Positions 27,731-37,828 are shown, numbered from the stretch's first letter. The stretch: 64,000 bases of DNA from Sporolactobacillus sp. Y61 (GCF_040529185.1 NZ_CP159510.1:2170001-2234000), one strand, 5' to 3'. Numbers and translations are program-made. Notes: a model not told the origin generated them from the letters alone.

Positions 27731-29218
27731 GTGGTCGAGTCAAAATTCAGCAAAGTGGATTTTTCCAGGTACTTCCAGCCGCCTTCTCTTAAAGCGGCAA
27801 GAAGACGTCGCAGAGAAAAGGTTCATATCATAAATGATTTCAGTATTCCTGATGAAATGAAAGGTATCGGTCGAAATAAAAAGTACTTAATCGAAACCTA
27901 TGGCTGCCAGATGAATGAGCATGATACCGAAGTCATGGCCGGTATTCTTCAAGAAATGGGGTACAGCGAAACAGCAGAAATTGCTGAAGCAGATGTCATT
28001 CTGATTAATACCTGTGCGATTCGGGAAAATGCAGAAAACAAAGTGTTCGGACATATTGGTTATCTGAAACCGCTCAAAAGAGAGAACCCCGGTTTAATCA
28101 TCGGTGTCTGCGGCTGCATGGCTCAGGAAGAAACAGTAGTAAATAGAATTCTGCACAAATATCCTCAGGTTGATCTGATCTTTGGTACGCATAATATTCA
28201 CAGATTGCCGCAATTGCTTCAGGAAGCCCTGTTCAGTAAAGAGATGGTCGTTGAAGTCTGGTCCAAGGAAGGAGATATCATCGAAAATCTTCCCCAGGCA
28301 CGTAAAGGCCATTTTCAGGCCTGGGTTAATATCATGTACGGTTGTGATAAGTTCTGCACCTACTGTATTGTTCCCTATACACGCGGAAAAGAACGCAGCC
28401 GGCGTCCGGAAGAAATTATTGAGGAAGTTCGTGACCTTGCCCGACAGGGTTATAAAGAAGTGACGCTTCTGGGTCAGAATGTTAATGCTTATGGTAAAGA
28501 TCTTAAGGATCTTGATCATTATGGACTGGGCAATCTGATGGATGAGATCCGCAAAATCGGTATTCCGCGTGTCCGTTTCATGACCAGTCACCCTAAAGAT
28601 TTCGATGATCATCTGATCGAAGTACTGGGTAAGGGTGGGAATCTCTGTGAACATATTCATCTTCCTGTTCAGTCCGGTAATTCCGATATCCTGAAGATCA
28701 TGGGGCGCGGATATACACGTGAACGTTACCTTGATCTGTTCTATAAAATAAAAAAAGCAGTTCCCGGAGCTTCATTTACAACCGATATCATTGTCGGTTT
28801 CCCTAATGAAACGGAAGCACAATTTGAAGATACCCTGTCTCTTGTCAGAACGTGCCGGTTTGATGGAGCCTATACGTTTATCTACTCTCCACGGGCCGGG
28901 ACTCCTGCTGCACGGATGAAGGATAATATCCCGATGGAAGTCAAAAAGGAACGTCTGCAGCGGCTCAACAAATTAGTTAATCAGCTGGCGGAAGAGAGTA
29001 ATGCAAAATATCAGGATCAGGTGGTTGAGGTTCTGGTAGAAGGAACCAGCCGGAAAAATGCAGATATGCTTACGGGTCATACCCGAACCAATAAAGTCGT
29101 GAATTTTTCCGGTCCTGAATCGCTGATTGGTCAGCTTGTGCAGGTCAAAGTGACTGAAACAAAAATGTGGTCACTGGATGGGGAGTGGCAGAGAGAGCCG
29201 GAGGTCAGCCAATCATGA
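27731..29218 (+). CDS. miaB: tRNA-2-methylthio-N6-dimethylallyladenosine synthase
   Basis: A 495-residue radical-SAM methylthiotransferase that converts i6A37 to ms2i6A37 in tRNAs reading UNN codons. In order: the UPF0004 domain with cysteines in [25 protein letters not shown] and [10 protein letters not shown]; the radical SAM motif CDKFCTYC; and a C-terminal TRAM domain ([28 protein letters not shown]). It starts at GTG 27731 with a weak ribosome site. It works after MiaA, which is encoded at 45.1 kb. The stop overlaps the ricA start by four bases. Confidence 0.96.
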   Translation: MVESKFSKVDFSRYFQPPSLKAARRRRREKVHIINDFSIPDEMKGIGRNKKYLIETYGCQMNEHDTEVMAGILQEMGYSETAEIAEADVILINTCAIRENAENKVFGHIGYLKPLKRENPGLIIGVCGCMAQEETVVNRILHKYPQVDLIFGTHNIHRLPQLLQEALFSKEMVVEVWSKEGDIIENLPQARKGHFQAWVNIMYGCDKFCTYCIVPYTRGKERSRRPEEIIEEVRDLARQGYKEVTLLGQNVNAYGKDLKDLDHYGLGNLMDEIRKIGIPRVRFMTSHPKDFDDHLIEVLGKGGNLCEHIHLPVQSGNSDILKIMGRGYTRERYLDLFYKIKKAVPGASFTTDIIVGFPNETEAQFEDTLSLVRTCRFDGAYTFIYSPRAGTPAARMKDNIPMEVKKERLQRLNKLVNQLAEESNAKYQDQVVEVLVEGTSRKNADMLTGHTRTNKVVNFSGPESLIGQLVQVKVTETKMWSLDGEWQREPEVSQS

Positions 29219-29580
29219 CCAGACCTCAGTATTCGAATGAAGAAATTATGGCAAAGGCAAAGGAACTGGCTTCACGAATGGGATCAACAAATCAGATTCG
29301 GTTTTATAAGCATGCCGAAGCCAAAATCAGCGCAAATCAAAAAGTCCTTCAGCTAATAGACCAGATCAAACGTTATCAAAAGGAATCCGTCAATCTGCAG
29401 CACTTTCAGAAGCACGAGGCGTATAAACGTAATGAGGAGAAACTTCACCAGCTTCAGGAGGAACTGGATGCTATCCCTGTCGTTCAGGAATTTAAACAAT
29501 CCCAGGGAGAAGCAAATGATTTTCTTCAGCAGATTACACGCCTGATCTCCCGCCGTGTAACGGGAGATCAGGAAAAATAA
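29215..29580 (+). CDS. ricA: RicA (YmcA), YlbF/YmcA family regulator of RNA processing
   Basis: A 121-residue helical protein of the YlbF/YmcA family. In B. subtilis RicA forms the Y-complex with YlbF and YaaT, which binds RNase Y and directs maturation of selected operon mRNAs; it also affects competence, biofilm and sporulation. ATG 29215 overlaps the miaB stop, with GGAGG ten bases upstream. rny lies in the same window at 22.3 kb. The sequence is charged and coiled-coil-like ([42 protein letters not shown]). Confidence 0.92.
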   Translation: MTRPQYSNEEIMAKAKELASRMGSTNQIRFYKHAEAKISANQKVLQLIDQIKRYQKESVNLQHFQKHEAYKRNEEKLHQLQEELDAIPVVQEFKQSQGEANDFLQQITRLISRRVTGDQEK

Positions 29581-29603
29581 AGAACCAACAATAGATGATT
29601 GTT

Positions 29604-29632
29604 TCCCTGCAATGGATGCAGGGATTTTTTTT
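29604..29632 (+). terminator. Terminator after ricA
   Basis: TCCCTGCA and TGCAGGGA form a perfect stem followed by eight T. Confidence 0.92.
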
Positions 29633-29656
29633 GTATGCAGGTGTCACGAGAGATTC

Positions 29657-29684
29657 ACACGTGTTATTCGCCCTGCATAACATG
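29657..29684 (+). promoter_or_regulatory. Possible sporulation promoter for cotE
   Basis: CATAACATG (29676-29684) differs by one base from the sigma-K -10 pattern CATANNNTA, with AC at 29657-29658 about 17 bases upstream. B. subtilis cotE uses sigma-E and sigma-K promoters. The match is suggestive only. Confidence 0.4.
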
Positions 29685-29714
29685 AAGTGAAGAAGGCAAA
29701 GGAGGTTTGTACTT

Positions 29715-30260
29715 TTGGCAGATCATGCTTACAGGGAAATCATCACGAAAGCTGTTTGCGGTAAGGGAAAGAAATTCAGCCAGTCCGCTCACACCTTAAC
29801 ACCGACGCATAAACCTTCGAACATCCTTGGATGCTGGGTCATCAATCATAAATATAGAACGAACTATCAAAAGGATGCAGTGGTCATCGAAGGGACATAT
29901 GACATTAATACATGGTATGCCTATAACAATAATACGCGTACCGAAGTGGCCTGTGAAACGGTCAGCTATCGCGATAAAATCCGGCTGACCCTGCGCGACA
30001 AGAATCTGATTGCTGATAATGTCACGTGCAGCGTACGCCCGCTGCAGGAACCGAACTGCCTGGAAGCGAAAATTTCATCTTCCGGTAATAAAGTGATGGC
30101 TCAGGTGGAACGGGAATTTCTGGTTGAAGTGATCGGGGAAACAAAAGTTACTGTCCAGGTAGAAGGAGACGGGCTCGAAGAAATCGATTATGATGATGAT
30201 GAGCTGGAGAAGGAACTTAATGGACTGGACTCCGAGTTATTAACAGATGAAGACGAGTGA
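29715..30260 (+). CDS. cotE: Outer spore coat morphogenetic protein CotE
   Basis: A 181-residue CotE, the mother-cell protein that builds the outer coat layer around the forespore and recruits many coat proteins. YREIITKAVCGKGKKFSQSAHT, ILGCWVINHKY, YDINTWYAYNNNTRTEV and the acidic C-terminal tail (DYDDDELEKEL, ending LLTDEDE) match the family closely. The start is TTG 29715, nine bases after AAAGGAGG. This is strong evidence for an endospore-former of the Bacillales. Confidence 0.97.
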   Translation: MADHAYREIITKAVCGKGKKFSQSAHTLTPTHKPSNILGCWVINHKYRTNYQKDAVVIEGTYDINTWYAYNNNTRTEVACETVSYRDKIRLTLRDKNLIADNVTCSVRPLQEPNCLEAKISSSGNKVMAQVEREFLVEVIGETKVTVQVEGDGLEEIDYDDDELEKELNGLDSELLTDEDE

Positions 30261-30261
30261 C

Positions 30262-30288
30262 AGGAGAAGAGGCGTCTCTCCTTTTTTT
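30262..30288 (+). terminator. Terminator after cotE
   Basis: AGGAGA pairs with TCTCCT, followed by seven T. Confidence 0.8.
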
Positions 30289-30294
30289 CTGAAC

Positions 30295-30330
30295 GAAAAA
30301 AGATGGGTCAGTTCAAGACCCATCTTTTTT
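30295..30330. terminator. Bidirectional terminator between cotE and the MFS gene
   Basis: AAAAAAGATGGGTC and GACCCATCTTTTTT form a symmetric hairpin with A-run and T-run, able to stop transcription from both sides of this convergent junction. Confidence 0.9.
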
Positions 30331-30334
30331 ATCG

Positions 30335-31561
30335 TCATATACTGAAGCGTTCAGGTTTTTCCGAGCGCACATGAATCAGAAAGATAAAAAACGTAAGGAA
30401 TGAGAGTACAGCCGACAGGATAAAAACGAATCGAACACCGAGTTGATCCGCAAGAAATCCGATCAGCACAGTGCCTGATCCGAACATGACCGATACGATC
30501 GCATCCAGTGCAGCATAGATCTTCCCCATTTTTTCTTTCTTCGTGTTCGTCTGAATCAAAGTCTGGAATGAAATCTCCTTCATCTGATTGGCCATTCCGA
30601 CCAATAGAGAAAGAAAGAGTGCCAGCCATGGGTATGTGTTGCAGCCGAACCAGAGTGTCACAAGTCCGGTGATGAAAAGCCCGGCCAGTGCCGCCTGCTT
30701 CAGGTTATCCTGTATGAATGAGGACCAGCGCAATCCGGCTGCCCCGCTAATCAACAGTCCGGCGAAAAAGCAAAAATTAATATACCCCCAAAAGGCAGCT
30801 CCGACATGGAGGACTTCCTGGACGTAAACATAAATGATAGCCGCGATCCAGACGACAAAAGCCAAAGATTCCATTCCGTCAATGATCGCAATCACGCGCA
30901 GGACCGGTGTACGCCAGAGTATGATCCACCCATCCCTCACCGTTTGCCATGGACTTTCCCTGGACATGGGCTTTCTCCACCGGACACGATCATCCGTATA
31001 GCTGATCATAGCCAGACTTCCCGTAGAGAGGGCGAACAGAATACCGGTCAGCCAGATCATGGATGTACCTCCCAACCAGGCGGCGAATACGCCTCCAACA
31101 GCCCAGCTGCCCATGTTGACACATTGATCAAGCATCGAGAGAAAACTGTTCGCCCTCACCAGTTTTTCAGGTACAACCAGGTTTGGAATCATGGCATTTC
31201 GTGACGGGGTTGCCCATCCGTCAAGAAAACTGATGATCGCAACGAAAAGAAAAATGCCCCAGAGGGCATCCTTTATATCCAGTGATGACAGGACCGCAAA
31301 AAAGAACAGCAGCAGGGTTTTACCAGCCTGAGAAACAACAAGCATTCGTTTCACACCTGCAGATTCGATCATTAAAGGGGCGGTGAGATCACCGGTAAAC
31401 CTTGAAAGGGTGTTAACAAATGGAACAAGAGCCATCAGGAACGCTGAACCGGTGTCCGCGTAAATGACTGTCATCAGACCAACAATATAGAACACATCAC
31501 CACAGTTAGCCAGCGACTGACCCATCCATAGATAACGGAATGCATGATTTTTCGTCATCAA
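30335..31561 (-). CDS. MFS efflux transporter (MFS_3 type)
   Basis: A 408-residue major-facilitator protein with about 12 hydrophobic segments. It resembles the MefA/enterobactin-exporter-like MFS_3 group (FRYLWMGQSLANCGDVFYIVGL at the start, SFLDGWATPSRNAMIPNLV in the first half, a weakly similar second half). Members export drugs or other small molecules by proton antiport; the substrate here is unknown. It is divergent in position from the conserved cotE-mutS order and so was probably gained at this locus. It is a single gene with its own terminator. Confidence 0.8.
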   Translation of the reverse strand: MMTKNHAFRYLWMGQSLANCGDVFYIVGLMTVIYADTGSAFLMALVPFVNTLSRFTGDLTAPLMIESAGVKRMLVVSQAGKTLLLFFFAVLSSLDIKDALWGIFLFVAIISFLDGWATPSRNAMIPNLVVPEKLVRANSFLSMLDQCVNMGSWAVGGVFAAWLGGTSMIWLTGILFALSTGSLAMISYTDDRVRWRKPMSRESPWQTVRDGWIILWRTPVLRVIAIIDGMESLAFVVWIAAIIYVYVQEVLHVGAAFWGYINFCFFAGLLISGAAGLRWSSFIQDNLKQAALAGLFITGLVTLWFGCNTYPWLALFLSLLVGMANQMKEISFQTLIQTNTKKEKMGKIYAALDAIVSVMFGSGTVLIGFLADQLGVRFVFILSAVLSFLTFFIFLIHVRSEKPERFSI

Positions 31562-31702
31562 AGTGACTCTCCTTTAAAATAGACATTCAATTTTTGAGAG
31601 ATAACTTTGACGAAATCACATACTTGGTTTTTTCATTCCCCTCTGTCAGGTCTATTCTTATGATAAAGAATAAGAAAAGTATATCCAGTTCTTGTGATGA
31701 AA

Positions 31703-32920
31703 TCAATCGTTATGGGCCGTTTTGTCGCGGGAGACGTCTTTTTCCCGCATTAAATGACGAATATGCTGCAACGACTGAAATAAAGCTTTTGTTTCGCCTG
31801 GCGATAACTCCTGTCGCCCATATCTCACTTTCTGATAACCGGTGATGAGCGGAAGACCCTGACTGTAAAGGCCGATCCGCTGAAACCATTCAGAAAGCGA
31901 TTCGTTGCTGTATCTGGTACAGTGATGTTTTGCTGCCAGCTTTTGAAGCTGGAAAATGTTTTTTCTGACTGGATTCTTTGGCGGAATCAATCGTCCGAAA
32001 CGTCTCCGTCTGTTTTTTTTGTCAGGATGACGGGGAGAGATAACCGACTGGACTCTGGCTGGAGTGATCGCACCGGTCAGGCGGATTCTTCTTTTTTTGA
32101 AGAGCAGAATCAAAATCAGAATCACAGCTGCAATGATGCAGGCTCCAATCAGGAAACTGTAATCATGATATGGCGGAATGTGCGCCATTTTATCCGCTCG
32201 CTCATTCATCTGGTCTGACGCGTTTGAACCATGAAATGCTTCCTGAATCCGTGCACCGGTGTCTGCCCTGGTCAGACTGTTCAGGAGGGTATTTAAACCA
32301 TCAGCAATAGCGTATAATATATTTTTAAAGAAAAAGTTGAAAATAAAATCATAGATCCACACGATGACTGGTTTAAGCAGAAGTATGATGCCGGTCAGCA
32401 CGCCCATGCCGAAAAGGAAGAGCAGCGTCATTCCTGGGAGAAAACGGATAGCTTTCCTCTGCTCTGTGATGATAAATGCGGTCAGGAGTAGCAGTTCCGT
32501 AAGGAGAAGAAGAAACAGAAAAGAAGAATTCGGAAAAGTAAGGAACAGGTAATAGAAAACAGACACAACTGCCGATATCAGAAACAGACGCCAGAGGAAG
32601 TGGGATGTTCTCTTCTCCAGAGCGCTCATGGAAAGGGATGTAAAAAGCAGAATAACCAGACAGCTCGCTGTCAGGGTGAAACTGAAGAGAAAGTATGCCG
32701 CACCTGCGCTGAGTGTCGAGAGAGTCAAAACGAGTGACAGCCGGATTTCTCTTTTATTCAGAATAACTCTGATTACGCCCCCCTGAACGAGTAAAAGGAT
32801 CAGAAGTGGGAAAAAGACACGCCAGCCCCACACAGTTAAAGGGATCAGTACCAGACAGGTAAATGTATAACAGAATCCGATAAAACAAAGAAAAGGTAAA
32901 TCAGGCAGCCGTTTAAACAC
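31703..32920 (-). CDS. Membrane protein with C-terminal DUF4129 (YebA-like, no transglutaminase core)
   Basis: 405 residues with about six to eight hydrophobic segments in the first 200, another near 260-280, and a soluble C-terminal part (HHCTRYSNESLSEWFQRIG ... GETKALFQSLQHIRHLMREKD) that fits DUF4129. It lies last in a three-gene unit with a MoxR ATPase and a DUF58 protein. In the usual system the third gene encodes a membrane protein carrying an extracellular transglutaminase-like domain of about 700 residues in total; that domain is not seen here. The role of the system is unclear; MoxR/DUF58 pairs are linked to assembly of surface complexes. The start overlaps the DUF58 gene. Confidence 0.7.
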   Translation of the reverse strand: MFKRLPDLPFLCFIGFCYTFTCLVLIPLTVWGWRVFFPLLILLLVQGGVIRVILNKREIRLSLVLTLSTLSAGAAYFLFSFTLTASCLVILLFTSLSMSALEKRTSHFLWRLFLISAVVSVFYYLFLTFPNSSFLFLLLLTELLLLTAFIITEQRKAIRFLPGMTLLFLFGMGVLTGIILLLKPVIVWIYDFIFNFFFKNILYAIADGLNTLLNSLTRADTGARIQEAFHGSNASDQMNERADKMAHIPPYHDYSFLIGACIIAAVILILILLFKKRRIRLTGAITPARVQSVISPRHPDKKNRRRRFGRLIPPKNPVRKNIFQLQKLAAKHHCTRYSNESLSEWFQRIGLYSQGLPLITGYQKVRYGRQELSPGETKALFQSLQHIRHLMREKDVSRDKTAHND

Positions 32921-34112
32921 TCATCTCACCTCCTGAAGCGGGCACTGTACTGAAAAATAAGGCATCTCCTTCTATATGAAGGAAAAAGACAACGTGTCCA
33001 AAGTTCAGCCATTTAAGTAAATACGGGCTGTTTTCTGATAAACGGTCCCAGTCCATGATAAAAAGGGTCTGTGGTCTGCTTAGGACCTGATCTATTGCCC
33101 GCATGGATTGATCAACAGGTGCTTTAATCTGCCATTTCTGCATAAAGGCCAGAAATTCCCACGCTTTTCTCAGCTGTGCTGTACCGTGACCTTCCTCAAG
33201 TTCAGTGATGATCTTTTTGCCCATCGGTTTGTTGTTACAGTAAATAGAATAGGAGATTTGATTTTGACAGGAAAATTTCGTCATATAAGCGGTGGCTGAA
33301 ATCCGTTTTTCAAAATCATCTGTCGTTCGGTTTGCGGTGTTCCCCGGATCTGTCAGGAACACAAAACACCAGGACAGGTGAGCCACTTTTTCGAACACTT
33401 TCGTTTGCAGCCTGCCTGATCTTGCACTTGCTTTCCAGTGGATGTATCGAAATGGATCCGATGTTAAATAATCCCTCGTACCGGACGGCGCGGTATCATC
33501 ATGAAAAAGTGCATGCGCGGCAGGATCAAAACCGGGATGCCGGGGGCGTAACTGGCTGACATTAGCCACCGGCAGCGGCTTCGGATAAATGATGAGTCTG
33601 TTTCTGATCAGTTCATTCGGCCTGAGCAGGACGCGACAGATATGGAGCGGGTCCTCACAGGTCAATTGAAAGGAACGAATTCTTGCCGTGCCCCGGGAGA
33701 TGGCAGTGATCGGACAGGTTATGCTAATCGTTTTACCGGCGGGAATGGAAAAGGTGAAAGTGCAACTCTGTGGATGTTCATGTGTACTTTCGCGAAATTC
33801 AGCGATCGCATCAATTTCCAGTTCTCCCTGAATTGAGAAAAAAGGAAGGCGCGAGGTGTTTGTGAACATCAGCGTCAGCTCCCCATTTTCGCCAATGGAC
33901 AGACGGGTGTCTGTTTTCTTGTTAATCAGCATAAGATGGCGGGTAAGATAGAGCATATATTTTTCAGATGTGTAGCCAAGCACGATAAAGAACAGCCCAA
34001 TAAAGAGCAAAAACGGCATGAAACGTAAAAATCCGATGAAGAAAACAGCGACGCCAAGCAGATAGAACAGAGACTGCATCCGCCTGTTCCGATCTTCAAC
34101 CGACCAGTTCAT
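32913..34112 (-). CDS. DUF58 domain protein (YeaD-like)
   Basis: 399 residues. Two hydrophobic segments near residues 10-45 are followed by a beta-rich part and the DUF58 core, with DPFRYIHWKASARSGRLQTKVFE the family hallmark (the RxIxWkaSAR motif). DUF58 proteins have a von Willebrand A-like fold and partner MoxR ATPases. The start overlaps the MoxR gene stop (GTG/ATG region at 34112/34109), and the end overlaps the DUF4129 gene, so the three are one operon. Confidence 0.87.
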   Translation of the reverse strand: MNWSVEDRNRRMQSLFYLLGVAVFFIGFLRFMPFLLFIGLFFIVLGYTSEKYMLYLTRHLMLINKKTDTRLSIGENGELTLMFTNTSRLPFFSIQGELEIDAIAEFRESTHEHPQSCTFTFSIPAGKTISITCPITAISRGTARIRSFQLTCEDPLHICRVLLRPNELIRNRLIIYPKPLPVANVSQLRPRHPGFDPAAHALFHDDTAPSGTRDYLTSDPFRYIHWKASARSGRLQTKVFEKVAHLSWCFVFLTDPGNTANRTTDDFEKRISATAYMTKFSCQNQISYSIYCNNKPMGKKIITELEEGHGTAQLRKAWEFLAFMQKWQIKAPVDQSMRAIDQVLSRPQTLFIMDWDRLSENSPYLLKWLNFGHVVFFLHIEGDALFFSTVPASGGEMSV

Positions 34113-35053
34113 CGATGCTGTGCCCCCGATTCCACAGGAACTTCAACTTGCTCGAGTAATTGATTCAACAGTTTCTGTCTGGTTGTGTGCAGATTTCCCT
34201 CCATAGACAGGACAAGCCTGTGGGGCAGAACACAGGCTGACATCTCTTTAACGTCCTCCGGGATAACAAAAGATCTTTCTGACAGAAGTGCTTTAGCCTG
34301 AGCCGCTTTCATGAGTGCCAGTGTGCCACGGGGACTGACCCCGTTTGTAATCCACTCATGGTTTCTTGTTGCACGGACGATGTGGAGCAGGTAATCTTCA
34401 ACCGTTTCATCCATTCTGATTTTTCTGGCCTCATCGTGAAGCGAACAGATCTCATCCAGTGTGAGGACCGGTTCAATAGTCTCCAGTGGCTCCTGCTCGC
34501 GATACAGATGCATCATCTGTTTTTCTTCAGCTTCAGAAGGAAAACCGGAGGATAACTGCATGAAAAAACGATCCATCTGAGCTTCGGGAAGGGAGAATGT
34601 TCCCTGGGATTCAATCGGATTCTGCGTGGCAATCACGATAAACGGAGACTTGATCGGATAGGTTTTCCCTTCAATCGTGACCTGCTGTTCTTCCATGACT
34701 TCAAGCAGGCTGGACTGCGCGCGGGGTGTTGCACGGTTGATTTCATCCGCAAGCAGCACATTCGTCATGACCGGCCCGATCCTCAGCTCAAACGTTTCGG
34801 ATTTCGGATTAAAATACTCAATCCCTGTGATATCGGATGGTAGAATATCCGGCGTAAACTGGATCCGTCTGAACTGCCCTTTAATCGATTTAGCTAGTGT
34901 TTTTGCGAGCATCGTCTTCCCTGTTCCGGGAACGTCTTCCATGAGAATATGTCCGTGACAAATCAGTGCAATCATTATATATTCTACGAGCTGATCTTTC
35001 CCTGTCAGGACTTTACTTACATTATTTTTCAAATTTTCGAATGCCCGGATCAT
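34109..35053 (-). CDS. MoxR family AAA+ ATPase (YeaC-like)
   Basis: 314 residues from the preferred ATG at 35053. Walker A is GTGKT at 43-47, Walker B VLLADEINR, then SSLLEVMEEQQVTIEG and sensor 1 IATQNPIESQGTFSLPEAQMDRF, all standard for MoxR. These ATPases act as chaperones or assembly factors with DUF58 partners. A longer open frame to 35089 exists, but GGAGGAAGGGG sits directly before 35053. It is transcribed divergently from mutS, with about 140 bases between the starts. Confidence 0.92.
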   Translation of the reverse strand: MIRAFENLKNNVSKVLTGKDQLVEYIMIALICHGHILMEDVPGTGKTMLAKTLAKSIKGQFRRIQFTPDILPSDITGIEYFNPKSETFELRIGPVMTNVLLADEINRATPRAQSSLLEVMEEQQVTIEGKTYPIKSPFIVIATQNPIESQGTFSLPEAQMDRFFMQLSSGFPSEAEEKQMMHLYREQEPLETIEPVLTLDEICSLHDEARKIRMDETVEDYLLHIVRATRNHEWITNGVSPRGTLALMKAAQAKALLSERSFVIPEDVKEMSACVLPHRLVLSMEGNLHTTRQKLLNQLLEQVEVPVESGAQHR

Positions 35054-35197
35054 TGAATGGTCCCCTTCCTCCTGCACGCAAAGTTTCATTTATTATATCA
35101 CGAATCACTGGATGAGAAAGAGCGACTGATCCCGGCTGTACGGAAAACCATGTGTTATAATTGAGAGATGAGAAATACACGGTTGGAGTGGACGTGG

Positions 35198-37828
35198 ATG
35201 AGTTATACACCAATGATTAAACAGTATCTGGCCATTAAAGCCCAGTACCCGGACGCTTTTCTATTTTTTCGTCTCGGCGATTTTTACGAAATGTTCTTCG
35301 ATGATGCAGTCAAAGCGTCGAAAGAACTGGAGATTGCTCTGACTTCGCGGAACGGGGGCAAGGATGAATACATACCGATGTGCGGCGTGCCTTATCATGC
35401 TGTGAAACAATATATAAAAGTTCTGATTGACAAAGGTTACAAGATTGCTATCTGTGAGCAGATGGAGGATCCGAAACTTGCAAAGGGCATGGTGAAACGT
35501 GAAGTCGTCCAAATGATCACGCCCGGCACGATTATGGAAGATGATTCAATCGAACCGAAGAAGAATAATTATCTTGCCGCGCTCAGTGCGTTCAGTGATG
35601 GATCAGGCGGCCTTGCCCTGTGTGATCTGACAACCGGCGAAACAAAGGTTACTCTGATTTCGACATGGGATGCCGTACTGCAGGAACTCGCTGCAAATGA
35701 TGTACGTGAGGTGGTCATTGATCCTGAATTTGACTCAGAGAAGCGCAGCAGCCTGACTGAACAGATGAACCTGACGATTTCTGAGGATGCCCGGGATGAG
35801 GTTCCGGCTCAGCTAACGCCTATTACAAAAGGGATTGATCAGGAAAAGTTGCTCCGGCCACTGGGCAGATTGCTGCATTATCTTGTGACCACGCAGAAGC
35901 GCACACTTGATCATTTGCAACCGGCAGATGTTTATCATATTAATGCGTATATGATGATTGATCAGCATTCACGGCGTAATCTGGAGCTCACGCACACGAA
36001 TCGGGACAAAAAAGTCTATGGATCACTGCTCTGGCTTCTGGATGACGTTAAGACGGCAATGGGGGGCAGGAAGCTGAAACAATGGATTGAGAAGCCGCTT
36101 TTGAACCAGGAGGAGATTGAGGACCGACTTCATGCTGTGGCCGCGCTGAAGACGCATATGCTGGAAAGGGAAACACTGCGCTCGGCACTCAGCGATGTGT
36201 ATGATCTTGAGCGGCTCGTGGGTCGCGTCTCATTTGGCAATGTGAATCCACGTGAAGTCCTGCAGCTGAAACGGTCCCTGGATCAGATTCCTGCCATCCG
36301 CCAGACGCTTTCTGAAATTCCTGAGCCTTCCCTTAAAAAGTATAGTCAGGAAATGAACCCCTGCACAGAAATCCGCGATCTGATTAACTCGGCTATTGTC
36401 GATGACCCGCCATTCTCGACAGCAGAAGGCGGCATGATCAGAAACGGCTACGACAAAACGCTGGATACCTACCGCGATGCCACGAAAAATGGGAAGCGAT
36501 GGATTGCCGAACTGGAAGCCAAAGAGCGTAAGGAGACCGGAATCAAATCACTGAAGGTCGGTTATAATCGCGTATTTGGCTATTATATTGAAGTTTCCAG
36601 GCCAAACCTGAAACTCCTGCCGGAAGGCCGTTATGAGCGACGCCAGACCCTTTCAAATGCAGAGCGCTTTATTACCCCGGAACTGAAAGAAAAGGAACGC
36701 GTCATCATGGAGGCGGAAGAAAAGCGCATCGGTCTTGAATATCAGCTGTTCAGTGATGTTCGGGCTAAAATCAAGGAACACAGTGCGGAGCTGCAGAAGC
36801 TGGCCCGCCTGGTCAGTGGCCTTGATGTCCTGCAGAGTTTTGCCTCGGTCAGTGACCGAAATGGTTATGTCGAGCCGGAGTTTTCTCATGACCGGACCCT
36901 GTCCATTTCGGGCAGTCGTCATCCAGTGATTGAAAAGGTAATGAAAAAAGGTGCCTTTGTTTCAAATGATATTCACATGGATGCGTCGAGTGATATGCTG
37001 CTGATTACCGGGCCAAACATGGGTGGTAAAAGTACCTACATGCGCCAGGCGGCACTGACTGCGATTATGGCGCAGATCGGTTGCTTTGTTCCGGCGGACA
37101 GGGCTGTACTTCCGATATTCGATCAAATCTTTACCCGAATTGGCGCAGCTGACGACCTGGTATCCGGACAGAGTACCTTTATGGTTGAGATGGACGAGGC
37201 CAGATATGCACTGACCCATGCCACACAGAACAGCCTGATCCTGCTGGATGAGATTGGACGCGGGACATCGACTTACGATGGCATTGCAATCGCTCAGGCG
37301 ATAGTGGAATATATTCATGATCACATCGCGGCAAAAACCTTTTTTTCAACCCACTATCACGAGTTGACCTTTCTGGAGAACAAACTGGATAAGCTGAAAA
37401 ATATCCACGTGGGAGCAATGGAGGAAAATGGAAACGTCGTCTTTCTTCACAAAGTCGTGGAAGGTCAGGCGGATAAAAGTTACGGCATTCATGTCGCAAA
37501 ACTCGCCGGACTGCCTGACGACCTGATCCGACGCGCAGCTGAAATTCTTAGCGGGCTGGAAAAGGGAAATGATTCTCCGAAACATAAGCCGGTCGACGCC
37601 GGCGCCCGCCAGGAAACCGCAGTTGCCCGGGAAACTGCAGATGCAAAAGGCCCCGAGCAGCTTGCCCTGTTTCCGGAACCGGCGGGAAAGTCGAAACCGG
37701 GAGAAAAACATAGCCATAAAATAATTCGTGAACTGGAAAACCTGGATTTGCTCACAATGACACCGATGGACGCGATGAATCAGTTGTACAAGCTGCAAAA
37801 GGAAGTAAAAAAAGATCCGAAGAAATAA
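35198..37828 (+). CDS. mutS: DNA mismatch repair protein MutS
   Basis: An 876-residue mismatch sensor. The mismatch-reading Phe-x-Glu is Phe29-Tyr-Glu31 (RLGDFYEMFF). The lever and clamp domains follow, with FGYYIEVSRPNL. The ATPase has Walker A GPNMGGKST near residue 604, ABC signature VSGQSTFMVEM, Walker B ILLDEIGRGTSTYDG and FSTHYHEL. The C-terminus has a beta-clamp/tetramer-like tail (QLALFPEPAGK contains a QLxLF clamp-binding motif). ATG 35198 (MSYTPMIKQY) is preferred to the upstream ATG 35168 by homology. It is followed by mutL after a short gap. Confidence 0.97.
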   Translation: MSYTPMIKQYLAIKAQYPDAFLFFRLGDFYEMFFDDAVKASKELEIALTSRNGGKDEYIPMCGVPYHAVKQYIKVLIDKGYKIAICEQMEDPKLAKGMVKREVVQMITPGTIMEDDSIEPKKNNYLAALSAFSDGSGGLALCDLTTGETKVTLISTWDAVLQELAANDVREVVIDPEFDSEKRSSLTEQMNLTISEDARDEVPAQLTPITKGIDQEKLLRPLGRLLHYLVTTQKRTLDHLQPADVYHINAYMMIDQHSRRNLELTHTNRDKKVYGSLLWLLDDVKTAMGGRKLKQWIEKPLLNQEEIEDRLHAVAALKTHMLERETLRSALSDVYDLERLVGRVSFGNVNPREVLQLKRSLDQIPAIRQTLSEIPEPSLKKYSQEMNPCTEIRDLINSAIVDDPPFSTAEGGMIRNGYDKTLDTYRDATKNGKRWIAELEAKERKETGIKSLKVGYNRVFGYYIEVSRPNLKLLPEGRYERRQTLSNAERFITPELKEKERVIMEAEEKRIGLEYQLFSDVRAKIKEHSAELQKLARLVSGLDVLQSFASVSDRNGYVEPEFSHDRTLSISGSRHPVIEKVMKKGAFVSNDIHMDASSDMLLITGPNMGGKSTYMRQAALTAIMAQIGCFVPADRAVLPIFDQIFTRIGAADDLVSGQSTFMVEMDEARYALTHATQNSLILLDEIGRGTSTYDGIAIAQAIVEYIHDHIAAKTFFSTHYHELTFLENKLDKLKNIHVGAMEENGNVVFLHKVVEGQADKSYGIHVAKLAGLPDDLIRRAAEILSGLEKGNDSPKHKPVDAGARQETAVARETADAKGPEQLALFPEPAGKSKPGEKHSHKIIRELENLDLLTMTPMDAMNQLYKLQKEVKKDPKK

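Noticed and set aside
28094-28660. 188-codon antisense open frame opposite miaB
   Set aside because: Shadow of a conserved coding region in another frame.
30335-35053. Defence island
   Set aside because: MoxR-DUF58 and MFS genes are common housekeeping or transport functions; no nuclease, methylase or recognised defence domain accompanies them.
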